A DNA stretch of 64,000 nt, taken from positions 1,227,300 to 1,291,299 of the forward strand of contig OX639990.1 in the NCBI GenBank assembly GCA_951828535.1. Reading direction: 5' to 3'. Within the stretch, counting starts at the first letter, position 1. Every line of letters starts with the position of its first letter. The notes beneath the pieces were generated by a model. It did not search any database. It had not been told where the DNA came from and was given only the letters and a program-made list of their open reading frames with translations. Origin of the DNA: an uncultured Candidatus Entotheonella sp. (GTDB lineage: Bacteria; Tectomicrobia; Entotheonellia; Entotheonellales; Entotheonellaceae). This document shows, piece by piece, positions 1-10,203 of this stretch. Both the position numbers and the translations under genes were made by a program.

Positions 1-54
1 TCCTTTTATGGTGTACACTTCCAAAATCCGAAAAAACAAAACAACCTAACAAGC

Positions 55-83
55 TCCTGGCAACGCAACAAGGCGTGCCAGGA
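55..83 (+). promoter_or_regulatory. Hairpin in the ftsH leader
   Basis: A perfect 8-bp inverted repeat (TCCTGGCA at 55-62, TGCCAGGA at 76-83) encloses a 13-nt loop, about 50 nt before the ftsH start. No T-run follows, so it is not an intrinsic terminator. It may be a leader-RNA structure or the remains of an upstream gene's end; its role is unknown. Confidence 0.4.
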
Positions 84-132
84 CCTGCATTACTGAAGAC
101 CCGCCATGGGGCGGTTCGTACGGAGGTTGCAG

Positions 133-2007
<1,875 letters not shown>

Positions 2008-2321
2008 GGCGCTGCAAGTCCTTCTGTAACGCCCCTGGCGTGGCTTAACTCCCGAACAATCAAAGGGTTTGGTAGTGATTTTGGCCGTCTGTTTTATAAG
2101 TCACATCTGACCCGTTCCTTGACACTCCCAAATTCCAGGACGTATATTTGGGACTCACGCACAATATCTCTCTTTGTTTTGGCTGTCACCCGCTTTTGGT
2201 GGCTGTGGCCATGGGGCAAGGGCTTCGCTGCTTTGCTCCGCCAGAATGGGCATAGTTCTGCTGTTTTGTCTTTGCTTAAAGCTGTTGTTTTGCTTTTTGC
2301 TCTAAAGAAGGATTCAATCGT
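2008..2321. other. Intergenic region between ftsH and rpsU
   Basis: This 314-nt gap has no convincing gene. It contains a short stem just after ftsH (ACGCC/GGCGT, 2029-2043), too weak to call a terminator with confidence, and the sigma70-like promoter at 2119-2148 that should drive rpsU and the genes behind it. The leader from that promoter to rpsU would be about 165 nt; short reading frames in it have no recognisable content. Confidence 0.7.
2119..2148 (+). promoter_or_regulatory. Sigma70-type promoter of the rpsU-mutS2-dnaG-rpoD operon
   Basis: A consensus -35 box TTGACA (2119-2124) and a -10 box TATATT (2143-2148) are separated by 18 nt. It faces rpsU, 174 nt downstream of the -10 box. 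No other strong promoter is visible before rpoD, so this is the likely main promoter of the operon. Confidence 0.7.
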
Positions 2322-2519
2322 ATGCCGGCAGTGAAAGTCCGTGAAGCGGAGCCTTTTGAGAATGCTCTGCGACGGTTTAAAAAGCAGTGTGAAAAAGCAG
2401 GCGTCCTGTCTGAGATTCGCAAGCGCGAGTATTATGAGAAACCGAGCGTGAAGCGGAAACGCAAAGTCATTGCGGCCCGGAAGAAGGCTGCGAAGGCTCG
2501 GATGTTGCTCGGTATCTGA
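2322..2519 (+). CDS. rpsU: 30S ribosomal protein S21
   Basis: Small basic protein of the 30S subunit that helps mRNA engagement at initiation. The 65-aa product has the S21 pattern: an acidic-hydrophobic start, the [14 protein letters not shown] helix, a REYYEKPS segment, then a Lys/Arg-rich tail. AGAAGGA lies about 11 nt before the ATG. It is the first gene of a macromolecular-synthesis operon, as in many bacteria, but here mutS2 sits between it and dnaG. Confidence 0.95.
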   Translation: MPAVKVREAEPFENALRRFKKQCEKAGVLSEIRKREYYEKPSVKRKRKVIAARKKAAKARMLLGI

Positions 2520-2563
2520 GAGCACCTTGATCTCTGTTTTCCATGCCTTACGTAGGTGCATGC

Positions 2564-4897
2564 ATGAATAAACATACGGTTAAGGTGCTGGATTACGATC
2601 TCATTCGAGATGAACTACGAACCTATACCGTCACGCCCATGGGCAAAACCCTCGCTCAGCAGTTACAACCTCACACGGATTTGGCCTTGCTGGATATCCA
2701 GTTACGCGAAACGTCCGAAATGACGGACTTGCTGGCCACCGGCGATGATCCGCCTTTAGCGCCGGTCACTGATCTCCGCATCCATGTGGAGGCAGCGCAA
2801 CTCGCCGGGTATTACCTGGAAGGCCAACAGTTTCTGGAAGTGGCTGATTGTCTCGAGGTTCTTCAGCAACTTCGGCGGTTTACCCAGCATAACTCTCAGC
2901 GCATTCCCCTCCTCGCACGTCGGTCGGCTTCCCTCTCAGACTTCAGCATTTTCCTACGTCAGATTCGCAGCGCCATCGATGAAAGAGGCGCGGTGCGTGA
3001 TAGCGCCAGCCCGCTTCTGCAAGAAATCCGGAAAACGTTGAACCACACCGGCGAGCGCATTCACCGTACGTTGCTGAGGTTGATGGCCACGCACAGTTCG
3101 GTGGTACAGGACGCTGTCGTGACGATCCGCAACGACCGCTTTGTTGTGCCGCTGAAAACGGATTTCCGTCGAACCCTACGAGGTATTGTGCATGGGGAAT
3201 CGGCCAGCGGTGCCACCGTGTACGTCGAACCGGACATCGTGGTGGGCCTCAACAATCATTTGTTTCAGACCCGCGCCAAAGAGGAACGAGCCGTACGAGA
3301 GGTCTTGCGTGAACTCACCGAGAGATTGGCCATCCAGCGTGTCGCCGTTGAACAGGCACTGCAACTCCTAGGTGAGGTCGACTTGATCGTTGCCAAGGGG
3401 CGACTGAGCCAACGCATGCATGGTATCGCACCCCGTATTACCACCACGGAGAAACGCTTGCGGCTTGTCGCGGCACGCCACCCTCTGCTAACCGATCCGG
3501 TACCGATCGACGTTCATTTGGGGCCGCAGGAACGGACCTTGGTTATCACCGGACCCAACACTGGCGGTAAGACGGCAGTGCTCAAGACGGTGGGATTGCT
3601 CAGCGCGATGGCTCAGTCTGGCTTGCACATTCCCGCGCACGGCGAAAGTGAACTGCCCCTGTGCAGAGAGATTTTCGTCGACATGGGAGACGAACAAAAC
3701 CTGCAGCAGAACCTCAGTACGTTTTCCGCCCATCTGAAGAATATTCACACCATGACAAAGCAGGTGTCTGCCGACTCTCTGGTGCTCCTGGACGAACTGG
3801 GCGCTGGCACGGACCCGCTGGAAGGAGGACCGCTGGGAACGGCAATTCTGGAATACTTCCATGCCAGTGAGGCGCTGACGTTGGTTACGACACACCACAG
3901 CGCCATCAAAGCTTTTGCCATGGCGACTCCGGATATTGTCTGTGCGGCGGTCGATTTTGATCTTGATACGTTGCAGCCGCGCTACCAACTTGTTTATGGT
4001 CTGCCGGGCCGCAGCAAAGCTTTTGCCATTGCCCAGAAACTGGGATTTCCAGCGGAGATCATCACCCGCGCTGAGCAAGAGGCTGGTGCGACCCAGATGC
4101 GCAGCGAGTCTCTGTTGGCTCGGTTGGAAGCAAAACGTCAGACCATGGATGACGAGCAGCAACGCATACGGCAGAAGAAGGAGGAAACAGAGCGGCTGCA
4201 TGCTGAGGCGCAGCAAGTTTTGTCTGACGCTTCGACCGAAGAGCGACGTATTCGTGAGATGTTCTTTCGTGAAGGCCAAGCACTGCTCAAGACGACTAGG
4301 CAGGAGCTCGACATGCTTTTGGGCTCCCTCCGTCAGTTATCGGGGAACGGCACGGCCGCTGCCTTTCCGCGTGACGAATGGCAGCGCGTCGTGGAGACAA
4401 TTGAATCATTGGCCCCTACCCCAGCATCACCTCAGCCTGCGCCGTCGTGGCAGGTGGGAGACAACGTGCGCGTTCGAGGTCTCAACATCAAGGGTCGGTT
4501 ACGCACGCCCGTCACGGGTGCGGGCAGCGTAACGGTCGAAGTCGGTAACAAGACCGTCATCGTGGCTGCTTCGGAACTCGAGCGTGTCGATGAGGTCGAT
4601 GAGGATGTGAAAGCTTCAAACCACGCTTCCAATGGCACCAAGGGGCCGCCGCCTGCATCGCTGGCTCCCGAATTGCATCTGCGCGGTGCCACGTTATCCG
4701 AGGCGATTCCCGCCGTCGAGAAATACCTTGACGAGGCCTCGTTGCAAGGCTTTCCCCGTGTACGGCTTATTCATGGCATTGGCAGCGGACGGTTGCGTGC
4801 TGGCATCGCCGCCGTGCTCGAACGCCACCCCCTAGTCCGACGCTTTCAGGTCGGTGATGCAGGCGGCGGCGTAACGGTTGTTGAGCTTGAAGGATAA
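2564..4897 (+). CDS. mutS2: Endonuclease MutS2 (DNA-binding ATPase with Smr domain)
   Basis: MutS paralogue without the mismatch-recognition domain. Family members suppress recombination or act on stalled, collided ribosomes. The 777-aa product has an N-terminal core, Walker A GPNTGGKT at about 330-337, Walker B with LLDELGAGTDP near 407-417, a long charged coiled coil near 500-580, a KOW-like linker, and a C-terminal Smr nuclease domain from about residue 704 beginning LHLRG. I prefer ATG 2564 (AGGTG 5 nt upstream) to ATG 2543, which has no ribosome-binding site. It is followed after 4 nt by dnaG, indicating translational coupling. Confidence 0.93.
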   Translation: MNKHTVKVLDYDLIRDELRTYTVTPMGKTLAQQLQPHTDLALLDIQLRETSEMTDLLATGDDPPLAPVTDLRIHVEAAQLAGYYLEGQQFLEVADCLEVLQQLRRFTQHNSQRIPLLARRSASLSDFSIFLRQIRSAIDERGAVRDSASPLLQEIRKTLNHTGERIHRTLLRLMATHSSVVQDAVVTIRNDRFVVPLKTDFRRTLRGIVHGESASGATVYVEPDIVVGLNNHLFQTRAKEERAVREVLRELTERLAIQRVAVEQALQLLGEVDLIVAKGRLSQRMHGIAPRITTTEKRLRLVAARHPLLTDPVPIDVHLGPQERTLVITGPNTGGKTAVLKTVGLLSAMAQSGLHIPAHGESELPLCREIFVDMGDEQNLQQNLSTFSAHLKNIHTMTKQVSADSLVLLDELGAGTDPLEGGPLGTAILEYFHASEALTLVTTHHSAIKAFAMATPDIVCAAVDFDLDTLQPRYQLVYGLPGRSKAFAIAQKLGFPAEIITRAEQEAGATQMRSESLLARLEAKRQTMDDEQQRIRQKKEETERLHAEAQQVLSDASTEERRIREMFFREGQALLKTTRQELDMLLGSLRQLSGNGTAAAFPRDEWQRVVETIESLAPTPASPQPAPSWQVGDNVRVRGLNIKGRLRTPVTGAGSVTVEVGNKTVIVAASELERVDEVDEDVKASNHASNGTKGPPPASLAPELHLRGATLSEAIPAVEKYLDEASLQGFPRVRLIHGIGSGRLRAGIAAVLERHPLVRRFQVGDAGGGVTVVELEG

Positions 4898-4901
4898 AAA
4901 G

Positions 4902-6695
4902 GTGAGCCAGCGCATTCCTGAAGAGATCGTTCAGGAAGTCCTGCTCAGGGCTGAGATTGCCGACGTTGTCGGTGACTATGTTCTGCTCAAGAAGACAGGT
5001 GAAAACTATAAGGGGTTGTGCCCTTTTCACAACGAGAAAACCCCTTCGTTCACGGTGAGTCCGGCGAAGGGGTTTTTTTATTGCTTCGGCTGCCAAGCCA
5101 AAGGAAACGCGGCGGGCTTTCTCATGCAACAGGCGTCGTTGACATTTCCCGAGGCAATCCAGATGTTGGCGCTGCGTTATGGGGTACATATTCCGGAAAC
5201 GCGCCCAGCCCAGGAGCCGGATAAGCATAAGCCGCTATATGATCTGATTCGGGCCGCCGCCACATTCTTTCATGATGGTTTGCGGCGTGACCCAGCTGCG
5301 GAGGCTGGGCGTGCTTTTTGTCGTCAACGCCAGATTTCCAGGGAACTGGCGGCCCGTTTCGAGTTGGGTTATGCCCCGCAGGCCTGGGAGGCCTTAAGGC
5401 AGACGATGCTGCAACAGGGGTTCGCGGAGGAGTTGTTAATCCAGGGCGGCCTTTTGGTTGTCCGCGACGAACCGCAGCGGCGCGTGTATGACCGTTTCCG
5501 GAATCGTATCGTATTTCCGATTCACGACCGGTTGGGTCGTCCAGTGGCGTTCGGTGCACGCGCGCTTGACGAGTCTGCTGATGGTAATGTGCCGAAATAT
5601 CTGAATTCGCCGGAGACACCCATTTTCCACAAAGGGCAAACGCTCTATGGCCTACACTTGGCTCGGCAAGCAATACGTCAGCATGAACAGGTGATCGTCG
5701 TTGAAGGCTATACGGATGTCCTGGCTTGCCACAGGCAGGGTGTGACGCACGTGGTGGGCACGTTGGGCACGGCTTTGACCGACCGCCACGTCGGGCAACT
5801 GAGGGGCGTCGTTAAGGAAGCCGTTCTGGTTTTCGATAGTGATGACGCGGGCGGTAAGGCCGCGGAGCGCAGTATTGCGCTGTTTCTGGACGCGGGGGTT
5901 CGGGTACGCATTGCGACGCTTCCCGCCTCGGAGGATCCTGACAGCTTCTTACGGAATCATACGGGGGAAGAATTTCTGGATTGCGTCAAAAACGCCATGA
6001 CATTTCCGGCCTACCTCGTGGCCCGCGCGCAACATGATTTTGACCTGCAGACGCCCGCCGGTCGTGGGGATTTTGTTGAACGTATGTCGCCCCTTCTGCG
6101 GAAGGTGGACAACGAAGTGGAGCGGTGGGGCCATCTGGTGTTCCTGGCCGAAAAACTCGAGGTTCCGCTGCAAAATTTGGAACGGCAACTTTTTGCGCGA
6201 GCCTCTGGGCGCCATTCCCCTGCTCCGCCGCGGCAGGCTGGCCCACCCCCGCCGCGTCCAGTAACGAAGCGGTTCCCTGAGGAGTACGACCTGGTGCATT
6301 TGTTGTATCACCGGCCGGAATTACTCTCCAAGGCCAATTCCCACATAGCCCCCACCGATTTCATGGACGCCGACCTCGGCAGCGTTTACGCGCTCTTGTT
6401 GCGATTCGCCCCGCATGTTGAAGACGAACGCTGGCCCCGGAGACTGCATGACGAGGCTAGTGACAAGCAAGACGTACTTCTCACTCAGATAGCCGTGCAA
6501 TCTCTGCCGCCAGCATCCACGGGGGAGACCCAGGTCGTGCAGGATTGTCTAGAAAAGATGCGTCAACGTCGCTACAAACTCCGGTTGCGACAAGTCAAAC
6601 AGCGGCTCGAGTCTGAAAGCAACGAGGCTGAGCGGCAGCGGCTTTTGGAGCAGGCAACGTTGTTGGCAAAGGAGAGGCAACCCGCGGTTTTGTAG
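4902..6695 (+). CDS. dnaG: DNA primase DnaG
   Basis: Synthesises RNA primers at the replication fork. The 597-aa product carries the CHC2 zinc ribbon (C40-x2-H43 and C61-x2-C64), a TOPRIM catalytic core with the EGYTD motif near E268 and the DSDDAGG motif at D312/D314, and a C-terminal helicase-binding region. I use the GTG start at 4902: GAAGGA (4889-4894) is 7 nt upstream and mutS2 ends at 4897. A TTG further upstream at 4878 would overlap mutS2 and lacks a site. The zinc-ribbon codons contain a perfect terminator-like hairpin (5037-5079), listed separately. Confidence 0.96.
   Translation: MSQRIPEEIVQEVLLRAEIADVVGDYVLLKKTGENYKGLCPFHNEKTPSFTVSPAKGFFYCFGCQAKGNAAGFLMQQASLTFPEAIQMLALRYGVHIPETRPAQEPDKHKPLYDLIRAAATFFHDGLRRDPAAEAGRAFCRQRQISRELAARFELGYAPQAWEALRQTMLQQGFAEELLIQGGLLVVRDEPQRRVYDRFRNRIVFPIHDRLGRPVAFGARALDESADGNVPKYLNSPETPIFHKGQTLYGLHLARQAIRQHEQVIVVEGYTDVLACHRQGVTHVVGTLGTALTDRHVGQLRGVVKEAVLVFDSDDAGGKAAERSIALFLDAGVRVRIATLPASEDPDSFLRNHTGEEFLDCVKNAMTFPAYLVARAQHDFDLQTPAGRGDFVERMSPLLRKVDNEVERWGHLVFLAEKLEVPLQNLERQLFARASGRHSPAPPRQAGPPPPRPVTKRFPEEYDLVHLLYHRPELLSKANSHIAPTDFMDADLGSVYALLLRFAPHVEDERWPRRLHDEASDKQDVLLTQIAVQSLPPASTGETQVVQDCLEKMRQRRYKLRLRQVKQRLESESNEAERQRLLEQATLLAKERQPAVL
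5037..5079 (+). terminator. Terminator-like hairpin inside dnaG
   Basis: AAAACCCCTTCG at 5037-5048 is perfectly complementary to CGAAGGGGTTTT at 5065-5076, giving a 12-bp stem with a 16-nt loop. The T-run continues to 5079 (seven T in total). It has the form of an intrinsic terminator but lies within the coding sequence for the DnaG zinc ribbon, about 135 nt after the start. Translating ribosomes would normally disrupt it. It could act as an attenuator lowering dnaG and rpoD transcription when translation of dnaG is poor; that function is inferred. Confidence 0.6.
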
Positions 6696-6775
6696 GTTAT
6701 GAATTATTCCACAGATCCCGATACCTGCTAGCCGGTAAGAAGCGCAATCCAGGAGGGAGGGAGGTCCAATCAACT

Positions 6776-8536
6776 ATGGTAAAGAAAGATAGGCGCGGTG
6801 AAGTCAAACAGTTGATTTCCCTGGGTAAGGAGGAGGGGCATCTTCCCTACGAGGAGGTGCGCAGCATTCTGCCTCGCGAGGCTGTGTCTTCAGAGCAGAT
6901 TGACGAGTTGATCACGTTTGGCGATTTGGACCTGGACCTCATTGAGCCTGAAAGGGTGTCCGAAAGGGCTTCCGATACACACGACAATGGCCTGTCGGTG
7001 GACTATCTTGACGAGGGCCGGCTGATCGATTTATCGGCTGACGTGCTGGGAAAAACCGACGACCCGGTACGCTTGTATCTTCGCGAAATGGGCTCTATTC
7101 CCTTGCTGACACGCGAGGGTGAGGTCGAAATCGCCAAGCGCATTGAGGACGCCCACAATGAAGTTGTGCAGGCGATTGTGTCCAATAAGTTTGTCGGACA
7201 GGGGCTATTAGAGCTCGGTTCGAAGGGATATGTCGGCCAAGGCGTTCCGAGTGAGGATGACGATCTTAACTTGGAAGAAAGCGACGCCACGGAAGAGCCA
7301 TGGATGACGCCCGATTCCAGGATGAATAAGATTGTTAACCGCTTGCGTGAGCTCTATGTCGAAAACAGTAATTTGCGAGCGCAAACACGGTCCGAGACAC
7401 TTACTGCCGGACAACGCAAGGAATTGCTCAAGCAAGAGAAGACTTTGGGCAATGTTATCACCAAGTTGACCAAGGAGCTCAATCTCACCGCCGATCTCAT
7501 CGACATTATCGTGAGCGAAAGCAATGGCCTGTTGCAGCGTCTCCGTGCCTGCGAGCGTAACCTTGCTTCTTGCGTGCAGCAAGCCAATGGCGATGCGAGG
7601 GTGTTTCACCGCTGTATGCACGAACACCATGTGCGGATGGCCCGTAACGGCTCCTCCGCGGACCACCCACAGCCGGAATGTTCGAGTCTCGAATACTGTG
7701 TGCAGGAGGCCTTTTGTATTGCGCATCGTCAGGAGCCCGAAGTTGGTCTCTCCTGCCAAGAGTTCGTGGACATGCTGCAGCGCGTCTATCACTGTCAGCA
7801 AAAGGACCGAGACGCGAAACGCGAATTGGCGGAGGCGAACCTTCGATTGGTGGTCAGCATCGCCAAGAAATACACCAACCGCGGCTTGCATTTCCTTGAT
7901 CTCATTCAGGAAGGCAACATTGGCCTCATGAAGGCGGTGGACAAATTCGAATACCGCCGCGGCTATAAATTCAGCACCTACGCCACTTGGTGGATTCGCC
8001 AGGCAATCACGCGGGCAATCGCGGACCAGGCACGGACGATTCGTATTCCGGTTCACATGATTGAGACAATCAACAAGCTCGTTCGTACGACGCGTCAGTT
8101 GGTGCAGGAAAATGGCCGTGAACCGCTGCCGGAGGAGATTGCCCAGCGCCTCGACTTGCCAGTGGACAAAGTGCGAAAGGTGTTGAAGATTGCCAAAGAA
8201 CCCATATCGTTGGAAACGCCCATCGGTGAGGAAAAGGACAGCCATTTGGGTGATTTCATCGAAGACAAGAAAATCACCTCGCCTGCTGAATCGGTGATTC
8301 GCACGAATCTGAAGGAACAGACACTCAAGGTGCTGCAAACGCTGACACCGCGCGAAGAGCGGGTTCTGCGCAAGCGATTCGGCATTGGTGTGGATATGGC
8401 GCACACCCTCGAAGAAGTGGGACATGATTTCGACGTCACCCGTGAGCGGGTTCGACAGATCGAGGCCAAAGCACTTCGCAAGCTGCGCCATCCAAGTCGA
8501 AGCAGGATGCTGCGACACTTCGCCGAACATGCATGA
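6776..8536 (+). CDS. rpoD: Principal RNA polymerase sigma factor RpoD
   Basis: Housekeeping sigma factor. The 586-aa product has region 1.1 (residues about 5-45), region 1.2 (about 90-120), a long non-conserved region, region 2 with the [19 protein letters not shown] core from about 375 and the -10 reading helix with [10 protein letters not shown], region 3, and region 4.2 with [22 protein letters not shown] at 6761-6765 lies 10 nt before ATG 6776. Odd: the non-conserved region at residues about 259-340 holds eight Cys and several His, unlike the usual acidic spacer. Last gene of the operon; a tRNA follows. Confidence 0.96.
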   Translation: MVKKDRRGEVKQLISLGKEEGHLPYEEVRSILPREAVSSEQIDELITFGDLDLDLIEPERVSERASDTHDNGLSVDYLDEGRLIDLSADVLGKTDDPVRLYLREMGSIPLLTREGEVEIAKRIEDAHNEVVQAIVSNKFVGQGLLELGSKGYVGQGVPSEDDDLNLEESDATEEPWMTPDSRMNKIVNRLRELYVENSNLRAQTRSETLTAGQRKELLKQEKTLGNVITKLTKELNLTADLIDIIVSESNGLLQRLRACERNLASCVQQANGDARVFHRCMHEHHVRMARNGSSADHPQPECSSLEYCVQEAFCIAHRQEPEVGLSCQEFVDMLQRVYHCQQKDRDAKRELAEANLRLVVSIAKKYTNRGLHFLDLIQEGNIGLMKAVDKFEYRRGYKFSTYATWWIRQAITRAIADQARTIRIPVHMIETINKLVRTTRQLVQENGREPLPEEIAQRLDLPVDKVRKVLKIAKEPISLETPIGEEKDSHLGDFIEDKKITSPAESVIRTNLKEQTLKVLQTLTPREERVLRKRFGIGVDMAHTLEEVGHDFDVTRERVRQIEAKALRKLRHPSRSRMLRHFAEHA

Positions 8537-8598
8537 TGCTGGCAGGAATTCCGTTGATACCCGGCGGTGTTGATCGTGGGAATAGGACAACCCAGGCT

Positions 8599-8618
8599 CC
8601 GGGAGCAAACGCTCCCGG
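8599..8618 (+). terminator. GC-rich hairpin between rpoD and a tRNA
   Basis: CCGGGAGC and GCTCCCGG form a perfect 8-bp stem with an AAAC loop. It lies 63 nt after the rpoD stop and just before the tRNA gene. No T-run follows, so it may be a weak terminator or an RNA-processing signal. Confidence 0.45.
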
Positions 8619-8625
8619 GACAAGT

Positions 8626-8698
8626 GGGCCCATAGCTCAGTTGGAAGAGCCCCCGGCTCATAACCGGTAGGTCCCTGGTTCGAGGCCAGGTGGGCCCA
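8626..8698 (+). tRNA. tRNA with CAU anticodon (Met or lysidine-modified Ile2)
   Basis: A cloverleaf of 73 nt: acceptor GGGCCCA/TGGGCCC, D stem GCTC/GAGC, anticodon CAT at 8659-8661 in the loop CTCATAA, T arm with TTCGAGG and discriminator A. The acceptor stem looks like an isoleucine tRNA, so C34 may be converted to lysidine (tRNA-Ile2), but elongator Met cannot be excluded. The outermost anticodon-stem pair is a C-T mismatch, and the D loop is short. The 3' CCA is not encoded (genomic CCT). Confidence 0.88.
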
Positions 8699-8747
8699 CC
8701 TGACCACAAGGTGGTTTGATTCGTCCATGAATAAGGAAAGGTGGACG

Positions 8748-9473
8748 ATGCGTGGACAGTTGGCACTCTTGACGGCTCTACAAAAGGTCGATGACCAATT
8801 GCGTTCACTACGCAGGGAGCAGCAGGCGCTTCCACGGCAACTCGAGGCGCCCAGGTGTGCCCATAATGAGGCGCGCAAGGAGTTGGAATCGGTGCAGGTC
8901 GAAATCGACCGCAATGAACGCCAGCAGCACGACCTGGAGATGGAACTGCAAAGTACCCAGGACGCTCTCGACAAGGTCCAGCGTAAGCTCCGCGAGGTAA
9001 AAACCAATAGGGAATACAGCGCCGTGCTTGTGGAAATCGATGCTGGCAAGCAGCAGATGACGTGCATGGAGGATCAGCTACTGCAACTCATGGAGCAGGC
9101 GGAGCAGAAGCGCCAGGCGAAGGGGGTGCAAGAACAACGGCTGCGGGCAGCACGTGATGTCCTGCAAGAACAAGGGCAGGCGGTGGAACAGGCTTCGGAA
9201 CTCCTGAACCAGAAAATTCTGGTCGAACGAGAGAAACGGCGCCAGACAGCCGTCGGACTGAATGCGGACTTGTTGGAGGTCTATGAAAAGTTGACGGCTC
9301 AGAACGACGGTTCCGTTGTCGTGCATCTCAATGATGGTGTCTGTGGTGGCTGTCATCTGAAAGTTCAGCCACAATTGATTTCCGAAATTCGGTTGCAGGA
9401 ATCTCTCCATACCTGTCCCCATTGCCGTCTGATCCTACTTTGGCCCGCCGAGTGCCCTGAATTAGAGGGATGA
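8748..9473 (+). CDS. Coiled-coil protein with C-terminal C4 zinc ribbon
   Basis: Member of the widespread family of about 240 aa with a long antiparallel coiled coil and a C-terminal zinc ribbon (often annotated zinc ribbon domain protein, DUF164/CT398-like). Residues about 1-180 are almost entirely charged heptad-like helix. The ribbon has C199-x2-C202 (CGGC) and C223-x2-C226 (CPHC). Function is not established; nucleic-acid binding or an assembly role is guessed from the fold. I prefer ATG 8748; an in-frame ATG at 8727 would add seven residues. It starts 47 nt after the tRNA. Confidence 0.85.
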   Translation: MRGQLALLTALQKVDDQLRSLRREQQALPRQLEAPRCAHNEARKELESVQVEIDRNERQQHDLEMELQSTQDALDKVQRKLREVKTNREYSAVLVEIDAGKQQMTCMEDQLLQLMEQAEQKRQAKGVQEQRLRAARDVLQEQGQAVEQASELLNQKILVEREKRRQTAVGLNADLLEVYEKLTAQNDGSVVVHLNDGVCGGCHLKVQPQLISEIRLQESLHTCPHCRLILLWPAECPELEG

Positions 9474-9565
9474 TCCACATAACCGCCGAGGCTGTCAGGA
9501 ATTCATCATCGGTTTTGGTCTATACCAATTTCGGGAGTTGGTTTGAGCGGTATCAGGAGGAATCA

Positions 9566-10072
9566 ATGAGACATTTGGCAACGCTCCGTTCCCTTGCTCA
9601 CTTCATCGTAGTGGTTGTGGCGTTGACCGCACTGTATACACCCGTTTCGGCACAAGAGCCGGGGTGGCAAGACGTTGCCGGAGAGTTGATGAGCCCTGCC
9701 TGTCCGGGACGCACATTGTTAAATTGCACGAGTGAGCATGCTGGCCAATGGCAAGAGTTGATACGGCAAAAAATAGCGCGAGGAGTGCCCAAGGATGAAA
9801 TCATGCAGTATTTCATCAACATCGGTGGTGAAGAAGTACTCGCCTCCCCTCCTAAACGTGGCTTCACTTTGGCGGTGTGGCTTTTGCCTGCTTTCGCACT
9901 CCTGAACGGTGCCGGTTTGATTATCCTGCTTACCACAAGGTGGGTGAGACGACCTCATTCCCGTGAGCAAGATGCATTGCCTGCGTCTTGTCCGGGTGAT
10001 TCAACACAGACGGCGACAGCCGTTTCAGACCCATATCTGAGTCGTGTTCGCAAAGAGTTGCAAGACATCTAG
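9566..10072 (+). CDS. CcmH-like cytochrome c maturation protein with unusual Cys spacing
   Basis: The 168-aa product has a signal peptide (cleavage near residue 30), a periplasmic helical domain like that of CcmH/CcdA-partner proteins, and a membrane segment at about 102-125. The helical part resembles CcmH (QWQELIRQKIARG, then the GEEVLASPPKRGF stretch before the membrane helix). In CcmH, which reduces apocytochrome c haem-binding cysteines, the motif is Cys-x2-Cys. Here the pair is C46-PGRTLLN-C54, seven residues apart. Start chosen at ATG 9566 with AGGAGG 5 nt upstream. dsbD follows 131 nt later, consistent with a shared redox role. Confidence 0.75.
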   Translation: MRHLATLRSLAHFIVVVVALTALYTPVSAQEPGWQDVAGELMSPACPGRTLLNCTSEHAGQWQELIRQKIARGVPKDEIMQYFINIGGEEVLASPPKRGFTLAVWLLPAFALLNGAGLIILLTTRWVRRPHSREQDALPASCPGDSTQTATAVSDPYLSRVRKELQDI

Positions 10073-10203
10073 AGTCCTGTCAATTCAGGGCGGTAGAGAC
10101 AAAACCCGGATTCAGAGTTCCCCGAAATTTCCCACCATTTTCAAGAGTTATGCAAGATATTGTGTAAAGCAACGATCTGAATTGGTTTCCAGGGGGATCA
10201 TTT

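Noticed and set aside
2119-2334. 71-codon frame upstream of rpsU
   Set aside because: It starts within the promoter, overlaps the rpsU start and has no family resemblance or ribosome-binding site.
7208-9067. 619-codon open frame on the minus strand
   Set aside because: It runs antisense through rpoD, the tRNA and the zinc-ribbon gene, all well supported on the plus strand. No recognisable protein pattern.
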